From Lujinxingia sediminis (GTDB lineage: Bacteria; Myxococcota_A; Bradymonadia; Bradymonadales; Bradymonadaceae), in the NCBI RefSeq assembly GCF_004005565.1, contig NZ_SADD01000005.1:248001-312000 (forward strand): 64,000 nucleotides of DNA. Direction: 5' to 3'. Below are positions 26,450 to 36,051 of the stretch, one piece after another. Below the pieces are notes generated by a model. The model was not told the origin of the DNA and searched no databases. It saw only the letters and a program-made list of their open reading frames with translations. The stretch's first letter is position 1, and every line of letters begins with the position of its first letter. A program made the translations under genes and the position numbers.

Positions 26450-26788
26450 TTAAGCCGACTGATGACCGACGCGTTTAAGCGTCACCATCTTCGAGGAGAA
26501 CATCTGAAGCCAGATGGCATCCTCGGTAGTGACAACCGCCTGGTAGCGCCAGGGGGCACCGCGCTCGGCACCGACGCGGGAAGGGCGTCGTTCAACGATG
26601 CGCATATGCAGATCGGTGCGTTGCTGACAGCTCTCGACGATGATGCCCACGCGCACAACTTCGCCATCACGAAGTCCGAACGCTCCCAGGAAGGCAAGCG
26701 TGTCGCCGTGGCGGGAGTGCTCGTTGTAGCGTTTCAGCTGCTCGAAGTAGTCGTCGGGCGTTTTGAATGTGCAGAGAATCTGTCGCAT
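26450..26788 (-). CDS. Small cytoplasmic protein, possibly PilZ-like
   Basis: 112 residues from ATG 26788, preceded by AGGAGC at good spacing; longer in-frame starts lack a ribosome site. There is no signal peptide or membrane helix. The middle (FGLRDGEVVRVGIIVESCQQ, LHMRIVERRP) looks like the strand pairs of a PilZ-type barrel. The end (DAIWLQMFSSKMVTLKRVG) resembles a closing helix in small PilZ relatives of myxobacteria, but the RxxxR and DxSxxG c-di-GMP motifs are not visible. A PilZ-like assignment is therefore weak, and any c-di-GMP binding is doubtful. It converges on typA across the terminator at 26372-26405 and faces away from the decayed permease. Confidence 0.6.
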   Translation of the reverse strand: MRQILCTFKTPDDYFEQLKRYNEHSRHGDTLAFLGAFGLRDGEVVRVGIIVESCQQRTDLHMRIVERRPSRVGAERGAPWRYQAVVTTEDAIWLQMFSSKMVTLKRVGHQSA

Positions 26789-26956
26789 TGTTGCTCCTGT
26801 TGCCGTCCGTGGCTTCGGGAAGCGTGTCCGGCCAGGGTGGCAGCCCGGGCCGGGCATTGAGGGGGATCGTCGGTTGCCCGACGTTCTGGTTGTAATGCGG
26901 ATTGCGACGATGCCCAAAAATTTCACTTGCAAAAGATTGCAACGCCAGGGGGGCCG

Positions 26957-27445
26957 ATGGAGCTCAGCGTGGAGATGTGGCCGCTGGTGGTTCTGGCCGG
27001 ACTCGACCCCAGAGGTGGAGGCGTCAGGGAGGGGACGCACGCAAAGAAGGCTTCGCCACGGCGCGTGCGCTGCTGTTGGTTGCCGTCGGCATCTGGGGAG
27101 GGTTTTTACAGGCCGGAGTCGGCGTGCTGCTCTTGATGGCGATGGTGATGGTGCTCGGCAAAGACGTTGCGCGTGCCAACGCGCTTAAACGTGTGGCGGT
27201 GAGCGTGTTTACACTGGCCTCGTTGCCGATCTTTATCACCCGGGGCCAGGTCAACTGGCCGGCCGGGTTGGTGGTCGCGCCGGGGGCAGGGCACCGGAGG
27301 GTGGCCTGGCGCGCGGATGATGGTCCGCTGGCCTCATGCCGGCCAATGGGTTCGGTGGGTACTGCTCGCGGTCGTGAGCATCTCGGCGTTTGAGATGGTG
27401 ATCGGCGGCGCCCGCGCCGGGCGGTGGATCAGCGGGGGCTTCTAA
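26957..27445 (+). pseudogene. Decayed TSUP (TauE/SafE) family permease
   Basis: The start MELSVEMWPLVVLAGL (from ATG 26957) looks like the first helix of a TSUP permease. The reading then jumps to a different frame, where ATARALLLVAVGIWGGFLQAG, a hydrophobic helix and GKDVARANALKR match the second half of the family (GIYGGFFGAGVG, RANALKR). After NWPAGLVVA (near 27275) the frame shifts again and the last segment reads GARMMVRWPHAGQWVRWV, VSISAFEMVIGGARAGRWI, ending at TAA 27443-27445. About 100 residues between the first helix and the second half are missing. An internal deletion plus a net +1 frameshift explain the pattern. The intact protein would have exported sulfite or organosulfonate-type anions across the inner membrane. 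Confidence 0.75.
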
Positions 27446-27458
27446 GCCGGATTTCGCC

Positions 27459-29876
27459 TTATTGGAACTGCTCAAAGAGAAAGCTCTCGCCAGAATCCTC
27501 TTCCTGGCGGGGCGCATAGTCCGTAGGAGCGGTGCCGACCAGGAAGACTTCCTCAAAACCTTCGGCCTCGGAGCGAGCGAGTTTCCCGGAGATGGGATCG
27601 ATCAGCGCCGTGGTGATGCCGGTGACCGGGGGCTCGAAGGTCTGGGGTCCGTCGTGACCTTCGAGTGCGTCGATGAGGAAGTCGCGGAAGATCGGACCAG
27701 CGACCGTGCCGCCGTACTGACGCGGCCCCAGCGAGCGGTTGTCACCAAAGCCAACCCAGGCCCCGACGACCAGGTCAGGGGTGTAGCCAACCAGCCAGGC
27801 ATCGCGGCTGTCGTTGGTCGTGCCGGTCTTTGCGGCCACCGGGTGCCCGACGGCCTTGAGTAGGCCTGCGGTGCCGCCGCGCTGGTTGCCTTTGCTATCG
27901 ACATAGCCCTCGACTGCGCTCTGGAGCATGGAGGTCGTCAGGTAGGCGACCTCCGGAGCGAGCACGGGCTCAGCGTGGGTCTGGAAAAGATCGCGATCGC
28001 CGCCGGCCGACTCCACCCGGCGCAGGTAGCGAGGCTCTGCAAGCTGGCCGCCCGCGGCGAAGGTGGCGTAAGCATTGGTGATCTCAATGGGCGGCATCTC
28101 ACTCGAGCCCATCACCATGGTGTAGTTGTCGACGATTGGACTTTCGATCCCGATGCGTTTGGCGAAGTCGATTGCTTTGGGGAGCGTGAGGTCGTCGAGC
28201 ACTCGCACAGAGACGACGTTGCGGCTGGCTGCGAGGCCTTCACGCGCGCTGATCGGGCCGCGCCACTTGCCGTCGGAGTTGCGCGGCGACCAGCTCTCGC
28301 CGCCGGGCAGCTGATAGACGGTGGGGCTGTCGAGGTAGATGGTGGCCGGGGTGATGACTTTGGCTTCGAGTGCTGCGGCATAGACCAGAGGCTTATACGA
28401 GGACCCGGTCTGGCGGCGCGCCTGCAACGCGTGATTGTACTTGTTGGTGTTGAAGTCGTAGCCCCCCACCAGCGCACGAACCTCGCGTGTGACCGGATCG
28501 ATAGCGACGAGCGCGACCTCGGCGCTGGTTTCAAAACGCACCAGGACCGGGTCGGTGTTGTCCGGACCCACCTCGGCCAGAGGTTGCACGCGTAGAACAT
28601 CGCCGCGGGCAAAGACCTCGTCGATGGTTTTGGCATCGGGGCCTTCCCCGAGGATGCGCGTGCGCGGATCGAGTGCGAGCGTTGCCTTGACCTGGCCGAT
28701 TTGCAGGTCGACGCGCTCTTCGTCGGTGTCGACGCCTGTCACCACGCCTTCGTACACCTGAGAGGGGCGCAGCGTGCCGCCGTGTTCTTCATGGTTTTGG
28801 GCGACGTGCTTGGCGATGTCGTTTTCTTTCAGGCGGCGTTTGGGTTTGAAGTAGCCACGGCGCTGGTCGTAGGTGCGCAATCCCTGGCGTGCGGCGCGCT
28901 CAGCGGCCATCTGCATGTCGAGATCGACGGTGGTGTGGATGCGCAGGCCTCCGGCGTAGACCTTCTCTTCACCGTAGCGCTCAATGAGGTCGCGACGGAT
29001 GTGTTCAACAAAGTACGGGGCGCTACCCAGGTGGGGTTTGGATTGCGAGCGGGGTATGATCTCGATCTCGGTAGCGTCGGCTTCGCGGTAGACGCCCTCC
29101 TCAATGAAGCCCTTCTCCCAGAGTTGGCGAAGCACGTAGGATCGCCGGGCCATCGCCCCCTCCATGTTGCGGAAGGGGGTGTTGGCCTCCGGGCCCGAGG
29201 TGAGTCCGGCGATAAGAGCGGCCTCCTGGACGTTGAGCTCGCTGACACTCTTGCCGAAGTAATGCTGAGCGGCTTCTTCGACACCGTGGGTGCCGTGCCC
29301 CAGGTAGATGGTGTTGAGGTAGAGGTAGAGGATGTCCTCTTTGGTGAGGTTCTTTTCGAGCTCGCGCGCGAGGATCATCTCTTTGATCTTACGCTCGTAG
29401 GCGCGCTCCGGTGTGAGCATGAGGTTTTTGATGGTCTGCTGCGTGATCGTCGAGGTGCCGCGCATGCCCTGATCGTAGCGAAGCGCGTAATACACCGCGC
29501 GCACCAGGCCGATGTAATCGACGCCGGAGTGTGTCATGAACTCGGCGTCTTCGGCGGCCATAAACGCGTTCTGAACCACCGGGGGAATGCGGTCGAGGGC
29601 AACGAGTGTGCGACGTTCGCCGGGTTTATGAAACTCGGCGATAAGCTCACCCTCTGCAGCAAAGACCTGCGAAACCTGGGGAGGGTTGTAGTCTTCTCGC
29701 TTGAGGATCTCGGGAAGATCACGCCCGAAGTAGTAGAAGATGCCGGCAAGTCCGGCGACGCCGGCGAGCCCGGCCAGGATGATGAGGATGATCATCCATT
29801 TAAAGAGAGACGCCAGGCGGCTGCCGCCGGAACGACGGGATTTTGAGCGTTTGGAAGAGCGTCGGGATCGGGCCAT
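27459..29876 (-). CDS. Class A penicillin-binding protein (PBP1A family)
   Basis: 805 residues from ATG 29876; the open frame continues 57 codons upstream into low-quality Arg/Pro sequence. A basic cytoplasmic tail precedes one membrane helix (~27-50, WMIILIILAGLAGVAGLAGIFYYF). The glycosyltransferase domain carries AAEDAEFMTHSGVD and RGTSTITQQTIKNL, and REMILARE-like residues are at KEMILARELEKNL. The transpeptidase domain has the three active-site motifs SSYK (in TGSSYKPLVY), SRN (LAASRNVVS) and KTG (AAKTGTTNDSRDAW). The enzyme polymerises and crosslinks peptidoglycan in the periplasm. The C-terminus is short and acidic (DSGESFLFEQF). The upstream lipoprotein gene ends 115 bases before the start on the same strand. 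Confidence 0.95.
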   Translation of the reverse strand: MARSRRSSKRSKSRRSGGSRLASLFKWMIILIILAGLAGVAGLAGIFYYFGRDLPEILKREDYNPPQVSQVFAAEGELIAEFHKPGERRTLVALDRIPPVVQNAFMAAEDAEFMTHSGVDYIGLVRAVYYALRYDQGMRGTSTITQQTIKNLMLTPERAYERKIKEMILARELEKNLTKEDILYLYLNTIYLGHGTHGVEEAAQHYFGKSVSELNVQEAALIAGLTSGPEANTPFRNMEGAMARRSYVLRQLWEKGFIEEGVYREADATEIEIIPRSQSKPHLGSAPYFVEHIRRDLIERYGEEKVYAGGLRIHTTVDLDMQMAAERAARQGLRTYDQRRGYFKPKRRLKENDIAKHVAQNHEEHGGTLRPSQVYEGVVTGVDTDEERVDLQIGQVKATLALDPRTRILGEGPDAKTIDEVFARGDVLRVQPLAEVGPDNTDPVLVRFETSAEVALVAIDPVTREVRALVGGYDFNTNKYNHALQARRQTGSSYKPLVYAAALEAKVITPATIYLDSPTVYQLPGGESWSPRNSDGKWRGPISAREGLAASRNVVSVRVLDDLTLPKAIDFAKRIGIESPIVDNYTMVMGSSEMPPIEITNAYATFAAGGQLAEPRYLRRVESAGGDRDLFQTHAEPVLAPEVAYLTTSMLQSAVEGYVDSKGNQRGGTAGLLKAVGHPVAAKTGTTNDSRDAWLVGYTPDLVVGAWVGFGDNRSLGPRQYGGTVAGPIFRDFLIDALEGHDGPQTFEPPVTGITTALIDPISGKLARSEAEGFEEVFLVGTAPTDYAPRQEEDSGESFLFEQFQ

Positions 29877-29991
29877 AACTTCGTCCTGGGGGCCGAGGGG
29901 GCACCGGGAAAACCCGGTGCGCGACCTGTCGCATTCCCTGCTCCGGGCGTGGGGTGTCCCGCCCAAAGATGGCCGGGTCAGGTGCCGGGGA

Positions 29992-32517
29992 TCAGGGCGG
30001 CGAGGGGGAGTCCTCGGGCAGATTAGATGGCGGGGGTAGGGTGTCAAGGGTGGGGGGCGATGTGCATCCCCGATCGCTGGCCTGGATCTCCAGGATGGCC
30101 AGATCCGAAGCGTTCGTCGTCAGGTGCAACTCCGAGATGGGGGTCGGGCTAAACAGCTCGTAGCGCCATCGACCCTGCCCCAGGGGCGAGGCGGTGGCGG
30201 GCTGTGTGGCTGGAGTGGTTGCCATGCTCAGGGTTGGCAGCACCTCTGTGGGAGAGGTGACAAGGACGGAGGCGTGGCAGATGCGTTGCGAGGGAGCGAA
30301 GCGGGTTCGCAGATGGCCGCCGGCCAGATGCAGGGGATGCTCGCGACGAAAGGCGTTCTGGAAGTGGTAGGTCTGCCCCTGGTGCGAGAGAAAGAGTCCT
30401 GTATGTGGGGTCGAAGCGCGGAGGCCCGGGTTGAGCGTGTCGATGAGCGGTGGCGAGAAGAAGGGCTCAATGGCACCCGGGGTGCAGTGCGAAGAGGGGG
30501 GCCTGGGGGTGCCGAGTTGGTCCAGCGTGGTGGGGGAAGAGCGCAGCAGGGCGCAGTGTTCCGGAGCGAGCGTGGTGGCGCTAAGGGGGGCGACGTCGGC
30601 CGGGAGAACCGTGTCGGCCAGCCCCTGCCGATATCCGATGCGTGCCGTGTCGGGATCCACAGTGACGTTGAAGCGTTCGCTTGAATGAGTTGAGTTTTCA
30701 TAATTAATATTATCGACGCTTTTTCGGAAGAAGAGACTTCCCTCGATGCGCAGACTCGCTTCGGAAGTGGCATGCGTGTCAGGCGCGCGATCAGCGAGGT
30801 TGGCGTAGAAGGTCGCCCAGGCGATCGTCACATCGCCACGAGTGCTCAGCGCCCCGCCAACCCGGGCCAGGTTGGAGCCAAAGGTCGTATGCGAGAGGTG
30901 CGCGTAGGTCCGCGAGCTGATGGCGCCTCCGGGGCCAGCCATAGCGCGGGTGCGGTTGTACCAGAGCGACAACCGCTCACCACGGAGTCGACCGGTGTTG
31001 TAGACCGCGCCGCCCTCATCGGCCTGATTGAGTGTGAACTGCCCGTCTGCCAGCATGAGTTCACCCTCGTTGGCGATCGCCCCCCCGTGTCTTCCCTGAT
31101 TGTCGATGGCCTGAAGGTGACTGACCATGGCGAGACCGTCGGGGCCCACCCAGATCCCGCCGGTGCTCTGAGCGCTGCGGTTGCCGACCATGATGAGATC
31201 ATTGGCGATGAGGCTGGCTTGTACAGCGAGTGCGGCAGGCGCGCGCTCGCTGACGTTGTTCTGAAAGCCCACGTCGTAGAGTTCCACATGGCCCTGGGAG
31301 TGAATCGCCGGTGCATCCGGGCTGGCCGCGTTCTGCAGAGTGAGGCGCGCCAGGGTCAGGGTGTGTCCTGCTTCGACGTTAAATGCCCCGGTCTGTGCGT
31401 GGGTGGTGAGGACGCTGTGTTTGGGGCCGCTTCCCACGACGACGAGATCTTTGTCGATGAGGATGACGTCTTCCAACACCAGTGGGTCGAGCGTGTCCGG
31501 CAGGTAGAGCGTGGTGCCATCGAGGGCTTCTGCGATGGCGCGCCGGAGGCTGTCTTCGCCGCGGTCGAGCGAAGAGGTGATGGTGCGGGCATCGACGAAG
31601 GTCGGTCGGAGCTCGATGCGGCTTCTCTCGGTGAGTTCGAGGATGTGCTGTGCGGGAAGAGGACGGCCCAGCCAGGGCGAGCCCTCAGGCAGGGTGCCAT
31701 GGGCCCAGCTGTAGGTCAGCGTGTAGGTTCCCGCAGGCAGCCCTTCCACGACGCGGTCTGGGCTCAGCGCGATGGCGGCTCCATTGGCGGCGCGCAGCGC
31801 AATGGTCATCGAGGCGCCGTCGGGTAGCCCCTGCGGAGATACTTGCACTTTGGCGGCCTGCTCACCGGGCGCGGGCACGAAGGACAGGACGACTTCGTGA
31901 AGACCTCCAGGCAGAAGTTGAACGTCGACCTCCCGAAGATCGGGAACGAAGCGTTTTCCTGCAGCGGCAATGTCGGGAACACGTAATCGATAGCTTCCCG
32001 GCGGAAGGCTATGTGGGTTTGTGTCGGCTTTCAGTGGAATGCGTTCTCCCGTCGGCGCGAGCAGCATTGCCGGCGTTGCCACGCCTTCGGGAAGGCCGTT
32101 AAGGCCTACGCGCAGGGTGGCGTGTTGGGTTTCAGGAGAGACGCACATCATGGTGATGGGAAGCACATCGAGGCTTCCTTGATGAAGCGCGCGAACCTCA
32201 AGCTCGTGCGTGTAGCCCCCCGGTGATGTCGGGCAGCGAACCTCTACCTTTACCTCGGCGCTTGTGTAGCCGGGCAGCGTCACCCGCGACGGTGAAGGCA
32301 CGACATGTGGAGTCGAGGCGCCCAGGGCGTAGGTCTGGGTGTGGTCGCGCTGGTTCTCAATGACGATCCGCACCACGTGCGACTGGCCCGGAGCGGCTTC
32401 AAGCTCGAGCTGGCGAGGTTCCAGCTTGAGTCGGGACGTGCCTGTTGCCTCCACGCAGGAGACAAGCGCAATGGCCACCCAACAGAAAAGGATCGTTACG
32501 AAGGATGTGCGGAACAT
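29992..32517 (-). CDS. Beta-helix (pectate-lyase-like fold) lipoprotein
   Basis: 841 residues from ATG 32517, preceded by GGGGAAGAG. The signal peptide FVTILFCWVAIALVSC ends in a lipobox Cys. Residues ~30-330 are beta-rich repeated segments including PEGA-like stretches (LPPGSYRLRVPDI, LPAGTYTLTYSW). Residues ~340-600 form a right-handed parallel beta-helix: repeated short strands with N/G turns such as GHTLTLARLTLQNAA, ANDLIMVGNRSAQSTGGIWV and GGAVYNTGRLRGERLSLWYN. The organisation resembles 'choice-of-anchor' surface proteins with polymorphic-repeat helices. It is likely attached to the outer membrane; no catalytic residues were recognised. A short AT-rich codon patch lies at 30681-30725. 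The gene is divergent from moxR. Confidence 0.8.
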   Translation of the reverse strand: MFRTSFVTILFCWVAIALVSCVEATGTSRLKLEPRQLELEAAPGQSHVVRIVIENQRDHTQTYALGASTPHVVPSPSRVTLPGYTSAEVKVEVRCPTSPGGYTHELEVRALHQGSLDVLPITMMCVSPETQHATLRVGLNGLPEGVATPAMLLAPTGERIPLKADTNPHSLPPGSYRLRVPDIAAAGKRFVPDLREVDVQLLPGGLHEVVLSFVPAPGEQAAKVQVSPQGLPDGASMTIALRAANGAAIALSPDRVVEGLPAGTYTLTYSWAHGTLPEGSPWLGRPLPAQHILELTERSRIELRPTFVDARTITSSLDRGEDSLRRAIAEALDGTTLYLPDTLDPLVLEDVILIDKDLVVVGSGPKHSVLTTHAQTGAFNVEAGHTLTLARLTLQNAASPDAPAIHSQGHVELYDVGFQNNVSERAPAALAVQASLIANDLIMVGNRSAQSTGGIWVGPDGLAMVSHLQAIDNQGRHGGAIANEGELMLADGQFTLNQADEGGAVYNTGRLRGERLSLWYNRTRAMAGPGGAISSRTYAHLSHTTFGSNLARVGGALSTRGDVTIAWATFYANLADRAPDTHATSEASLRIEGSLFFRKSVDNINYENSTHSSERFNVTVDPDTARIGYRQGLADTVLPADVAPLSATTLAPEHCALLRSSPTTLDQLGTPRPPSSHCTPGAIEPFFSPPLIDTLNPGLRASTPHTGLFLSHQGQTYHFQNAFRREHPLHLAGGHLRTRFAPSQRICHASVLVTSPTEVLPTLSMATTPATQPATASPLGQGRWRYELFSPTPISELHLTTNASDLAILEIQASDRGCTSPPTLDTLPPPSNLPEDSPSPP

Positions 32518-32727
32518 GCTCTTCCCCCCGGAATGAACGCTGATGCCGTCGCAAGGAATCGTCGCGACGCTCTCAAACTACGTCCTCGCTCCCATCCGGC
32601 AAGCGCCTCTGCGAGGATTTCGCGCGTAGCAAAGCCGGGCTGGCCTTGTTACGTTTCGTTCCCAGATTGCGTCCCCTGAAAGCCCTGTGGCGCGCTGCCG
32701 CGATCGATCCATTGAGTCAGGAGTACT

Positions 32728-33705
32728 ATGAGCGCCGACGCTCTACCCCCACAGTCGACCGAGGTGATGAGTCCGGAGGCTGCATCGCGCATTGCCGCGG
32801 ATCTTGTGCAAAACGTCTCCAGTGTGTTTCGGGGCAAAGAGCAGGCGGTACGATGGACGGTAGCCAGTGCGATTGCTCGCGGGCATGTGTTGCTCGAAGA
32901 CGTTCCGGGGGTGGGTAAGACGACCCTGGCTCTGGCGCTCGCCAGGAGCCTGGGGTTGAGCTTTCAACGCGTGCAGTTCACGAGCGACCTTTTGCCGGGG
33001 GATATCGTCGGGGTTTCCGTCTTCTCGCAGTCCCGCGAGGCCTTCACCTTTCGGCCCGGACCGATCTTCAACGGCCTTGTGCTCGCTGACGAGATCAACC
33101 GCACCACCCCGCGCACTCAGTCGGCCCTGCTGGAGGCGATGAGCGAGGGGCGAGTGAGCGTTGACGATACGACCTACGAGTTGCCCGATCCTTTTCTGGT
33201 GCTGGCCACGCAGAACCCCCTCGACCATCACGGCACCTACCCGCTTCCCGAGAGTCAGCTTGACCGCTTTATGATGCGCCTCTCCATCGGTTATCCACGC
33301 CGCGACGTGGAGCGCGCGATCATCATGGAGCGCGGCATGGTCGAGCCGGTGCAGGCGTTGGAGGCGGTCTGTAGCAGTGACGCGTTGCGCGCGGTCCAGA
33401 GTATGGCCTCCCGGGTGCACGTGGAGGAGAGCCTGGTGGACTACGTCCTCGAAGTCGTCGAGCGGACGCGCACCCACGATCAAATCCGGGTCGGGGTAAG
33501 CACCCGCGGCGTGCTCGCGATGATGCGAGGAGTGCGGGCGATTGCGCTGATGGAAGGTCGAACCTTCGCGGTTCCCGATGATGCCAGAGAGCTTTTCGTG
33601 CCCACTCTGGCCCACCGTCTGAGCATGACGTCGGGGGGGCAAGACCGAGGGCGGAGTGAGGCGCTTATCGAGTCGATCGTGGCGTCGGTTCCCGTTCCGA
33701 TTTGA
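32728..33705 (+). CDS. MoxR-family AAA+ ATPase
   Basis: 325 residues, with a CAGGAG ribosome site ahead of ATG 32728. MoxR signatures: Walker A EDVPGVGKTTLA, FTSDLLPGDIVGV, Walker B LVLADEINRTTPRTQSALLEAM, the sensor region LATQNPLDHHGTYPLPESQLDRFMM and the arginine-rich lid with GVSTRGVLAMM. These ATPases act as chaperones or activators with VWA- or DUF58-domain partners. Those partners (DUF58 and TgpA genes) are adjacent but on the opposite strand, converging with only 18 bases between stops. No terminator was seen between them. Confidence 0.95.
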   Translation: MSADALPPQSTEVMSPEAASRIAADLVQNVSSVFRGKEQAVRWTVASAIARGHVLLEDVPGVGKTTLALALARSLGLSFQRVQFTSDLLPGDIVGVSVFSQSREAFTFRPGPIFNGLVLADEINRTTPRTQSALLEAMSEGRVSVDDTTYELPDPFLVLATQNPLDHHGTYPLPESQLDRFMMRLSIGYPRRDVERAIIMERGMVEPVQALEAVCSSDALRAVQSMASRVHVEESLVDYVLEVVERTRTHDQIRVGVSTRGVLAMMRGVRAIALMEGRTFAVPDDARELFVPTLAHRLSMTSGGQDRGRSEALIESIVASVPVPI

Positions 33706-33723
33706 GCGCTGGATGTCGGAGTC

Positions 33724-36051
33724 TCAGCGAGCGGCGCGCCGTAGCGCCAGGACCACCTGACGGGCATGGCGGCGGAGCTCGCGCGCCTGCGCCGGGCCGT
33801 AGGGACCACCCCCAAAACGCACGTTGAGGTAGCGCCTCTGAAACGCCTCGACATGCCCTCGGCCGGCCTCATCCAGACTCGCTGCCACGCGCTCCAGATA
33901 GCGCTGGGGGCCCTCATCGTCACGGCGCTCCAGACCTCGCCGAGCCCCGGCCCTTGCGATGGTTTCGAAGGCCCGGCTCACCTCGTAACGCGCCATCTTT
34001 TGCGGTCGATTCACCAGCATCAGCGCCACCGAGAAGGCGCCGCCTACGCTGAAGGCACCCAGCAGCGCGTGCTCGATCGACCAGCCCAGAAACCAGCTCA
34101 CCCAGAGCGCGCCGAGGCCCATCCACATGGAGATGCCCAGGGCGCGACGTGCAGGGCTGCGCGCCGGGCCGGTGGCGCCTCGCCAGCCTGAGGCGGCCAT
34201 CAGCGTGAGCCAGCCCAGCCCGAAGATCGCATCTTTAAGCGGTATCGTTTCTTGCTCCCGGTCCTCTTCGGCGGAGGATCCTCGATCTGAGGGCGCGCCT
34301 TGCGGAGCGACCACCCGCGCAACGCGTCGCAGCACCGCGATCTGGGCCTGAATGTCGTACTCCAGCACCCACTTAAACCAGGCCTGGCGCATGGCATCGT
34401 AGGCGTCGGCTCCCAGGCGCATCCATGCCGATCGCTGGCCAAAGCCGCTCTCAATCGCCGGGGTGGCCTCCACGGGCACCCACCCGAGGTCGGGTACGAA
34501 GACCTCAATCCAGGCGTGTGCGTCGCCCTGGCGGACGGTGAGGTAGTCGCCCACCTCGTTCCAGGTGCCGCCCAGAAAGCCATTGACCAGGCGCGTGGGA
34601 ATGCCCTGAGAGCGCAACATCAGGGCGGCGGCCGTGGCGAAGTACTCGCAGTGCCCGGCGCGGGTTTCGAAGAGAAATGATGCGATGGGCTGGTCGGGAT
34701 CCACCTCCGGAAGATCGGTGGTGTAGGTGAACTCGCGGGCGAAATATCCGGCGATGGCCCCGGCGCTGCTGTACGGATCGCCAGATGTGGCGGTGATCTC
34801 CCTGGCGAGCGCGCCGATACGGGAATCGAAGTTCTCGGGGAGCTGTGTGTACATGTCCTCCAGTCGCGCATCGAGCATGCGGCCTTCGATGCGTTGCAGA
34901 GCGGTGGGGGGCGGCGCATCGAAGTAGCCAAGCGAGTAGGTCAGCCCCAGCTCGGAGTCCATGGTGTGGCGAAGATCGCCATAGTGGTCGCGTGTGAGGC
35001 TGGCCGCCCTCGTGCCGATGAGCTGCGCCATCTCACCGAGTCCCAGTTCGATGGTGGCCGGTGGCCAGAGTGTGGGCAGGATGTTGGTGCCCAGCGGCTC
35101 CAGATAGATCTGCACCTGGCGAGGCGTCTCGTTGGCCAGGAGCCTGTCGAGGGGCGGAGGGCGCAAAAATTCCAGATCGTAGCTGGCGTTTCGATTGTAG
35201 GGGGCGGGGCGCTCGCTCTCTGCCAGGGTGCGGCTCCACCTTCGACCGTCGTAGCTGTCAAAGGTCATCGCTCGCCAGCGCATCGATGCGATGTCTGTAG
35301 GAGGCGCGGCCTCGGGGAACTCCACGCGCATCACCACCTGAGGGTTGGAGCGCAACACGCCGTGACTTCCCAGCTCGACGTCTTCGGAGAACCCCGCCAC
35401 TGAGAGGCTCTCGCGGGATTGGGTGACAAAGAGCCCCAGCCCCACCCGCGGGAAGGTAAAAAAGATCAGCAGCGAGGAAGCAAAGATCGCCAAGCTAATG
35501 CCAGCGAGCACCGAGACGTAGAAGCGATCGAAGGGGGATTTCCGCGGCGACTGCAACAGGGGGCGCCGCTCACTTTCGCTCTTCAGATGGAAGAGCGCCA
35601 TGGTGAAGGTCCCCGAGAGGATGTATGCCCCGAAGAGCAGCCCAAAACTCAAACCCTCGTTGGCGGCGCTGGCCGCGGCGAAGGTCAGCAGGCTTAGTGC
35701 ATGAAGTTGAAGTTCATCGCGGGGGCCCCGACGGCTGATGAGCTTGATGAGAATGAGCACCAGTACAAAGCGGATACCCAGCGCGATGATGTCGGCCAGG
35801 GGGTTGGTCAAATACTCGGCGATGGTGAGCACGAGGACGGTCAGGATGAGGATGTTCCATAACCAGTTCTGGCGAATCAGCCCGGGAAGCACATGGCGAA
35901 TCGCGGGGGCCCCGAGAGCGAAGAGCGGAAAGACGACCAGCATCCCCGCACCGGCGGCACCGCCGAAGACGACTGCCAGAAAGGCCAGCGCCAGCGAGAT
36001 GTAGAGAAAGATGGCGTGGAGGCGCTCCAGTCGCTGAACAAAGGGCGTCAT
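33724..36051 (-). CDS. TgpA-family DUF3488/transglutaminase membrane protein
   Basis: 775 residues. The N-terminal ~200 residues contain several membrane helices (FLYISLALAFLAVVFGGAAGA, WNILILTVLVLTIAEYL, and more) as in DUF3488. The large middle region is periplasmic. The transglutaminase core has Cys in RAGHCEYFATAAALM (~residue 466), His in DAHAWIEVF (~512) and an acidic residue in WVPVEATPA, the usual order for this family, where Glu often replaces Asp. A further membrane region lies near ~600-665, followed by a DUF4129-like Arg-rich cytoplasmic tail. The start overlaps the upstream DUF58 stop by four bases (ATGA). The DUF58-TgpA pair with a MoxR ATPase is a conserved set thought to act in envelope processes. 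Confidence 0.93.
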   Translation of the reverse strand: MTPFVQRLERLHAIFLYISLALAFLAVVFGGAAGAGMLVVFPLFALGAPAIRHVLPGLIRQNWLWNILILTVLVLTIAEYLTNPLADIIALGIRFVLVLILIKLISRRGPRDELQLHALSLLTFAAASAANEGLSFGLLFGAYILSGTFTMALFHLKSESERRPLLQSPRKSPFDRFYVSVLAGISLAIFASSLLIFFTFPRVGLGLFVTQSRESLSVAGFSEDVELGSHGVLRSNPQVVMRVEFPEAAPPTDIASMRWRAMTFDSYDGRRWSRTLAESERPAPYNRNASYDLEFLRPPPLDRLLANETPRQVQIYLEPLGTNILPTLWPPATIELGLGEMAQLIGTRAASLTRDHYGDLRHTMDSELGLTYSLGYFDAPPPTALQRIEGRMLDARLEDMYTQLPENFDSRIGALAREITATSGDPYSSAGAIAGYFAREFTYTTDLPEVDPDQPIASFLFETRAGHCEYFATAAALMLRSQGIPTRLVNGFLGGTWNEVGDYLTVRQGDAHAWIEVFVPDLGWVPVEATPAIESGFGQRSAWMRLGADAYDAMRQAWFKWVLEYDIQAQIAVLRRVARVVAPQGAPSDRGSSAEEDREQETIPLKDAIFGLGWLTLMAASGWRGATGPARSPARRALGISMWMGLGALWVSWFLGWSIEHALLGAFSVGGAFSVALMLVNRPQKMARYEVSRAFETIARAGARRGLERRDDEGPQRYLERVAASLDEAGRGHVEAFQRRYLNVRFGGGPYGPAQARELRRHARQVVLALRRAAR

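Noticed and set aside
30772-31827. Plus-strand open frame of 351 codons
   Set aside because: Antisense to the beta-helix lipoprotein and lacks a ribosome site or signal features.
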